This document shows, piece by piece, positions 58,401 through 64,000 of a stretch of DNA of 64,000 nt. Under the pieces are notes generated by a model. It did no database searches, had not been told where the DNA came from, and saw only the letters and a program-made list of their open reading frames with translations. Both the position numbers and the translations under genes were made by a program. Position 1 is the first letter of the stretch; each line of letters begins with the position of its first letter. The stretch spans positions 27,129,819 to 27,193,818 of the forward strand of contig NC_084924.1 in NCBI RefSeq assembly GCF_958298935.1, given 5' to 3'. The DNA is from Phragmites australis (taxonomy: Eukaryota > Streptophyta > Magnoliopsida > Poales > Poaceae).

Positions 58401-59655
58401 AGTCCGCAGGTCTTTAGGAATTTGGATACTTGGCACACAAGAATAAGCGAAAATTCAAGCAAAAAGCCAAGTGTACAAGATTGGACGCATTAATGAAGAT
58501 CATGATCATCATATACCCAATCCCCATCCAAAGGTGTAAGGTACTAGGTATAAAATATTTTTAATTGGTATCTTTGCCTTGCCTAGGATTGCATGTGCTT
58601 ACTTTCAATTTATTGCAATGCCTAGTGTAGGTTTTCATATGGTAGGTTGTTTGTATTTCTTTCTTATCCTATGAGCAATCTACATGGTTTATTAGTTGTA
58701 GGTTTGTTTCGTGGCACTAGTCTTTCAAGTGGTAATCACTAGCTCTTCAATTAGTATTCTTTATGTGCCATGAACCAATCCATAGGATAAATTCCCCATT
58801 ATTATCAATAATAAGTGCATATCTCTTACAAGTATTCAACACTTGTATGCACACTTTTAGACTAACATGTGTTTGAAGTGATCTTTTGTAGTCTCATGAA
58901 GCAATCAACAAGTTCCCGGAGGTATGCAATGCTTAAAAGATTCAATTGGTACCTTTGTCAATTCATTTTCTACATTTAAGCTACCTCCATGCATGATATG
59001 TCTTAAACTTCTTATCTTGTCATATTGTCTAGTTGTGCATATGTTTTACTCTCATCATATGAATGCACTCATATAAGGGGAGTTTAGATCATATCATGTG
59101 AGTTTCATGATTTGTGATCCTTATTTGTCTTTTGTAATTGGTATCAATGCCTCTTATTCTTTCAACTAGTATATCATTTCAATTGGTATCAATACCTTAT
59201 GGATCATAGATTATGAAGCTCTCTCCCAAAATGCTCTAATGTTTTTCCCTTGAGTTTAACATGTGTTTGTAGCCTTTTTGAGATTGTTGACAAAGGGGGA
59301 GAATTTTAAGACCAAAGCAAGATGCAAGAGAAGCAAGATGCAAGAACTATCTTGAGTAGAATGTTGACAAAGGGGGATGCATCTTGAGTTAACAAAGGAG
59401 ATGAAGAAGCTCTTGCTTAGGTCAATCGAGGGAGATATAAAAAGAGGGGAGATTGTAGTAAAAACAGGAGACCTAAATTGGTAAGAACATGATTGCCCTA
59501 CAATTAGTCTCATAATTTGTTCTTACCATGCATCCAAGCAAAGAGGTATGGCCTTATGAACTTTTGAAATCATGTATTCTTTTAATTGGTCTAAATTGGT
59601 ATCATTTGCCTCTTGCTTTGGTTGTGTTGTCATGAATCACTAAAAAGTGGGAGAT
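58401..59655 (+). other. Copia 3' non-coding part with AATTGGTAT words
   Basis: There is no pol coding here. The word AATTGGTATC or a close variant recurs six times (about 58563, 58944, 59136, 59181, 59584, 59594). Two stretches read GACAAAGGGGGAGA/GACAAAGGGGGATG (59289 and 59364), purine-rich like polypurine tracts. Confidence 0.7.
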
Positions 59656-61026
59656 TGTAGCGAAAATGGCCCTATTAGGCCATGATTGTGATTTTAGTGA
59701 TTAATGACAACATAGTCAATAGGACTAATATGTTTGTCAATAATATATGTTAGTAGGTCTAATGAATGCATTACATCAAGAAGCCACCGCAACCGGGACA
59801 AAGTTTGATTGAATTGGATAAAGTCCCAGAGAAATTGTCCTTACCAGAAGGTCCGGCACTGGAAGAATTGCACTCACCGAAGCATTATGTCCAGAGGCAG
59901 TTTGTCTCACTAGATGATCCAGTGATAAAGAATATACACACCGGAGCAATTCTGTTAGAAGGGGTCAGAGTGGATTGCACTCACCGGAAGGTCCGGCGAT
60001 CGGAAGAGGATGCACAAGTGATGCACACCGAAGGCTTCACTGGAGCATTTAACAGAAGGTGTGGAAAATCTAGAAAAGGGAGAAGTTCAACACATCAGAA
60101 GGTTCGGTGATGAAGACAGTGCACACCGGAGGCTTCATCGGAGCATTTAACAGAAGGTGTGGAAATTCCAGAAAAGAAGAAGTTCTACACACCAGAAGGT
60201 CCAGTGATGAAGACAGTGCACACCAGAGTATTTTGTGTAGAGAAGAAGTTTGACGCGGTCTGACTCAGGCTAACTCATCGGATAGTCCCACGATGAAGAG
60301 AATGTATACACCGGAGTATCCGTTGTTCAAAAGAACTCTGAGTGGAGTTCCAACAGCTAGTTTCTGAGAATGTACACACCAGATGGTCCGGTGCTTGTAC
60401 CTCTGTTAACACCGGATCATCCGATGTTCATAGAATATTTGGGCTGTTAGGATAACGGCTAGTCCGTGGGGTTGAGGCTATAAATACCCCTTCACTCATT
60501 CATTTGGTAGAGCTGGAGTCCAAAGAAACCCTTATACACATAAGAAGACATTCAAGCCATCCAAGAGCATAAAGTGTTTATCCAAGGCAATTAAGCACAC
60601 TATTAGCAAGTGATTAGTGCTTATAGGCCTAGAGAGAAGAGTTGCTAAGTGCTGCAACTTAGAGTGTGGATCAAGATGTGATCCAAGCTTGTACATCGTC
60701 TGTAACTTAGAGTGCTAAGTGCTGCGACCAGGAGCATATCCTTTGTGGAGCTCCAACGTGGACTAGGGGTGGCTTGTGTGCCACCGATACCACAAGATAA
60801 AAATCTACTATACCGAGTTTGTCTCTCTACCTCATTTATGTTTCCGTATTTACATACTTGTAATTTACCTTACAATTCTCTTAAGCGGTAGAGTAGACAC
60901 ACTAGATAAGCCTAGAACATATTTAGATAGAAATTGAGATAGGCTTATATTGTGAAAGTTTTGGAGCCAATAGTTTTTAAGTATCATAATTTCACCCCCC
61001 TCTTAGCACGTCCTCGATCCCCTTCA
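59656..61026 (+). repeat. 3' LTR of the copia-type element
   Basis: It starts TGTAGCGAAAATGGCC and ends CGATCCCCTTCA, followed by the target copy GGCTT. It shares the palindrome series (59840-60430) and TATA box (60479) with the 5' LTR. It lacks a segment between about 60690 and 60725 that the 5' LTR has. Confidence 0.88.
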
Positions 61027-61031
61027 GGCTT

Positions 61032-61400
61032 CACCGGTGACCCAACGGAAGCAAAGGGAGTCATTTCCATGGAGCTTACTCTGGGGAGCAAGACACTGCC
61101 CATGATCTTCTTCGTCATTGAGTTACAAGGTAATTATAGTGTTTTATTGGGTCGTGATTGGATTCATGCGAACTTATGCGTTCCTTCTACCCTGCATCAA
61201 ACCTTAATACAATGAATTGATGATGAAGTCGAGATTATTCAAGAACGCACATCGGCTTATGTTGCTTTGGTCGATGCTCAAGTGGGGTGGCAACATAGTG
61301 AAGTTCAATGGATAACGGGTCTTGATCTTTCAGGCTATGATTTTCTTAGTGTCACTAGGGATGGTTTTGTTCCAATTTCTGTATAGCCAGCTACTATAGC
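61032..61400 (+). pseudogene. Gypsy protease, 3' part
   Basis: The interrupted frame continues with EAKGVISMELTLGSKTLPMI, then the YSVLLGRDWIHAN motif that closes the protease fold in gypsy elements. It stops at a TGA or TAA within about 60 codons. Further residues (SAYVALVDAQVGWQ) are readable beyond the stop. Confidence 0.85.
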
Positions 61401-61589
61401 ACGGCTTAATGATTTGAGGTTGTGAAATGGATAGTGAAAATAATTTAGATTGGTTGCACTACTGTATGGAGTAATATCAGTAAGAAAAAAGAACGATATA
61501 TGTGAGACTATTAATGAATTTGATGAGGTAGAGAAGCTAGGACAAGGTTTTTCGTTGACCGACCTATTATAATAGGTGGATATAGGAGA

Positions 61590-62600
61590 AGGCTGACATG
61601 TATGAATAAAAACATGTGCGTTGTGCGGAAAAGTAAAATGATTGCATTGGTTAAGGAATATGTCTATTGCTTCACTTGGGATTGTCATGAAATGCCGAGA
61701 CTTAGCTGTGAGCTTGTGAAGCATCGACTTATCATAAAATCTGGTTTTAGACCTCACAAACAACTGGCTAGAAAGTTTAATCCTAACATGTGTGGGCGCA
61801 TCAAGGAAGAAATAAGCCGGTTACTCGCTGTGGAGTTTATTTGTCCTTGTAGGTATGCTGAATGGATATATAATATTATCACGATTGAGAAGAAAAATAG
61901 TGGTAAGTTGAGAGTATGCATTATTTTTTAGAAATTTAAATAAATCTACTCTTAAAGATGAATATCCTATGTCTGTCACCGACATGTTGATTAATGATGC
62001 TTTGGGTCATAGGATCATTAGTTTTTTGGATGGCAACGCGGGTTATAATCAGATTTTCATGGTCGAAGAGGACATGTCTAAAATGGCTTTTCACTATCCA
62101 GGTTTTGTTGGTTTATTTGAGTGGGTTGTCATGATATTTGGGTTGAAGAATCCCGGTGCTACTTATCAAAGAGCTGCGAATTTGATATTTCATGATTTTC
62201 TTGGTGTTATTTTAGATATATACATTGATGATATTATTGTCAAATCAGATGCTATGGATAGTCATTTAACCGATTTGTGTGTAGCTTTTGAAAGGATGCG
62301 TCGGTATAGTTTAAAGATGAATACACTCAAGTGTGCTTTTGGTGTATTGGCGGGCAAATTTTTGAGCTTTATAATACATGAGAGAGACATAGAGATAGAT
62401 CCCACAAAGATAGCAGCCATAAACAAGTTGAGGGCGCCACAATAAAAAAGGGATGCTAAAAAATTGTTAGGATAAGTTAATTACTTGAGGCAGTTCATAT
62501 CTAACTTATCTGGCAAGATTAGTTCATTTACTCCAATACTTCAGTTGAAGAAAGAAGCCAATTTTACCTGGGGGTAGAACAACAACAAGCTTTTGAGGAG
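61590..62600 (+). pseudogene. Gypsy reverse transcriptase
   Basis: Recognisable RT blocks: FRPHKQLARKFNP and EEISRLLAVEFI (about 61746-61850), YAEWIYNIITIEKKNSGKLR, SFLDGNAGYNQIFMVEEDMS (62020-62070), FGLKNPGATYQRA, and the catalytic YIDD at 62221-62232. A frame change and stop at about 61929 separate the first blocks from the rest, and a TAA follows at 62443. The fold is otherwise near-complete, so decay is modest. It would have copied the element RNA. Confidence 0.92.
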
Positions 62601-63300
62601 ATCAAAAAATACTTGTCATTTTCCCTTGTACTTAGGGCACCCAAGGCTGGGACTCCGTTTCGGCTCTATGTTGCTGCACAAGAGACGGTGATAGGTGTTG
62701 TCCTTATACAATAAAGTGAATGGAAGGAATATGTGATCACTTATTTGAGCAGGCGTCTCTTGAAAATAGAAACAAGGTATGTATTTATTGAAAAATTGTG
62801 TTTGTCCTTGTATTATGCATGTACCAAGTTGAGATAGCATTTGCTTTTTAGCACTTGTGTGGTTGCATGCCAAACTGATGTTATTAAATATATGTCGCAG
62901 CAATCGATTTTGAGTGGTAGAATAAAAAAGTGGGCATATGCTTTGATTGAATATGATTTAGCTTATGAACCATTAAAATCCATGAAAGGCCAAGTCGTAG
63001 CTGATTTTATTATTGATAATTGTATTGATAATGATGTGTTGATTGGTGTTGTTTGTATACATCCATGGAAATTATATTTTGATGGCTCGGCTTGTAGAGA
63101 AGTTCAAGGTGTTGGTATTGTTTTAGTTTCACCTAGAGGTGTTGTTTCTAAAACATTGGTTCGCTTAGAGTATTTTTGTACCAACAATCAAGCCGAGTAT
63201 GAAGTTCTCTTGTTAGGTTTACAAATTTTAGAATCCATGGGTGTGAAAAATATAGAGGCATTTGATGATTCATTATTAGTGGTACAACAGGTTTTCTAAA
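62601..63300 (+). pseudogene. Gypsy RNase H, two units
   Basis: The first RNase H reads from about 62560 (FRLYVAAQETVIGVVL) through KLCLSLYYACTKL to IKKWAYALIEYDLAYEPL. The second starts near 63070 with LYFDGSACREVQGVGIVL (catalytic Asp), then TNNQAEYEVLLLGLQ (catalytic Glu) and AFDDSLLVVQQ (third acidic position). It ends at a stop at 63297-63299. Tandem RNase H of this kind is diagnostic of Tat elements. Stops near 62713 and 62833 break the first unit. Confidence 0.88.
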
Positions 63301-64000
63301 AATTTTTCAATGCTTTGATGGATCACTAAATATCTATTTGGATAGATGTTTAGGTATTATAGCAACTTTGGACGATTTTACCATTACTCACATATCTAGA
63401 GAAGAAAATATGAGGACAAATGACTTAGCGTAGCAAGCATCCAGTTATCAAATAAGTATAGGGACATTCTTTGTGGAAGAAAAACTATTGTGAGCTTGTG
63501 CTAATGCTTCTTTGGCCGAACAACAGGGGGGCAGTTCAGTTTTGCCAAGAATCAGATCCGTGAACATCTAAAGATTGGAGGAAGCTGCTGATCGAGTATT
63601 TAGAAAATCCTAACTCATCAGTGGATAGAAAAATTAGGTGGCAATCTTTAAAATATTTGGTGCTGGATGGTGAATTGTATAGCCAAACCATAGATGGGTT
63701 GCTTCTAAAGTGCTTAGGTTTGAAGCAAACTAAAATTGTTATGGGTGAAGTACATGAAGGGATTTATGATACACATCAATCGGCTCACAAAATGAAATGG
63801 TTTTTAAAGAGTGATGATTTTTATTGGCCGACTATGTTAGAAGATTATTTTAGGTATTACAAATGATGTGAAGCATGTTAAAAATTTGGTGATATATAAT
63901 TAGCTCATGCTTCTATGTTGCATCCTATCATTAAACCATGGTTGTTTCGTGGATGGGCTTTAGATTTCATCGACCAAATTTATCCTTCATCTTCTAAAGG
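63301..64000 (+). pseudogene. Gypsy integrase, N-terminal part
   Basis: The His/Cys zinc-binding region is visible at 63621-63866: GEVHEGIYDTHQSAHKMKWF, then SDDFYWPTML. The Cys pair follows around a stop at 63864-63866. The first catalytic Asp motif appears as WALDFIDQIYPSSSKG at the window edge (about 63955-64000). The rest of the integrase is outside the window. Confidence 0.82.

Larger units (their letters stand above)
55852..61026 (+). mobile_element. Gag-only SIRE/Maximus-like copia element
   Basis: A complete element with both LTRs (55852-57549 and 59656-61026), a primer-binding site next to the 5' LTR, a gag remnant and a polypurine stretch (AAAAAGTGGGAGAT) before the 3' LTR. A perfect 5-bp target duplication GGCTT (55847-55851 and 61027-61031) frames it. 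The internal region is only 2.1 kb, with no protease, integrase, RT or RNase H, so it could only move with proteins from another element. The LTRs differ by many substitutions and large gaps, so the insertion is not recent. Confidence 0.9.
49977..64000 (+). mobile_element. Ty3/gypsy Tat-type element, truncated by window end
   Basis: Order of parts: 5' LTR (49977-50815), primer-binding site, gag, protease, reverse transcriptase, RNase H, a second RNase H, and the start of integrase. Two RNase H units in tandem are a mark of the Tat lineage. It carries two later insertions: a solo LTR in gag (51966-53456) and a copia-type element in protease (55852-61026). Without them about 7.3 kb of the element lies in the window. 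Stops and frame changes occur in every domain, so it is not active. Confidence 0.88.

Overview
The window looks like nuclear DNA of a grass, probably a panicoid such as a sorghum, maize, sugarcane or Miscanthus relative. This rests on the spliced plant genes, on the high density of LTR retrotransposons nested inside each other, and on DNA transposons and MITEs of grass type (CACTA, hAT, Mutator-like, Stowaway, Tourist-like). I saw no bacterial, organellar or viral operon structure, no tRNA or rRNA gene and no CRISPR array. The species call is an inference from element types.

Only two host genes are clear. A small jacalin-related lectin gene lies on the minus strand (8077-8767, two exons). A FAB1/PIKfyve-type phosphatidylinositol-3-phosphate 5-kinase lies on the plus strand (coding 19463-33646, 11 coding exons). 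The FAB1 gene has every expected domain: FYVE finger, chaperonin-like domain, Cys-rich region and PIPK kinase domain. However, exon 5 is one base short, so as read the frame ends at a TGA at 23478-23480, before the kinase.

Layout from left to right. 1-5364: decayed minus-strand Ty3/gypsy element, probably Tat lineage, with its 5' LTR at 3841-5364. 5365-8000: retroelement debris and a Tourist-like MITE. 8077-8852: lectin gene. 9555-10120: two MITEs. 11423-13181: copia-type LTR and RNase H relics. 14195-16060: non-autonomous CACTA DNA. 17402-18016: GC-rich hAT element with a perfect 8-bp target duplication. 18270-33850: FAB1. Its eighth intron was inflated from about 412 bp to 4.6 kb by a second copy of that hAT family, which was itself split by a 3.8-kb solo LTR.

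34742 to about 47260: large decayed CACTA element, minus strand, with a TNP2 transposase gene and a second gene ending in an Ulp1-like protease segment. The second gene is broken by a solo LTR (36133-39646), and that LTR is broken by a hAT element (36170-38143). 47788-48291: Mutator-like MITE with long inverted repeats. 49977 to beyond the right edge: Tat-type gypsy element (5' LTR, gag, protease, RT, two RNase H domains, integrase). It carries a solo LTR in gag (51966-53456) and a complete copia-type gag-only element in its protease (55852-61026).

Most boundaries of these nested insertions are supported by target-site duplications read directly from the sequence (GGCTT, ATATC, AAGGC, ACCAGACC, CACACCAC, AATATAATC, and near-matches GTGMATAG and AYGTG). 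The relative order of insertion can therefore be read. All transposon coding regions are damaged. The most informative points are the FAB1 frameshift, the intron nest, the three-level CACTA nest, and the palindrome and 73-bp arrays in LTR U3 regions.
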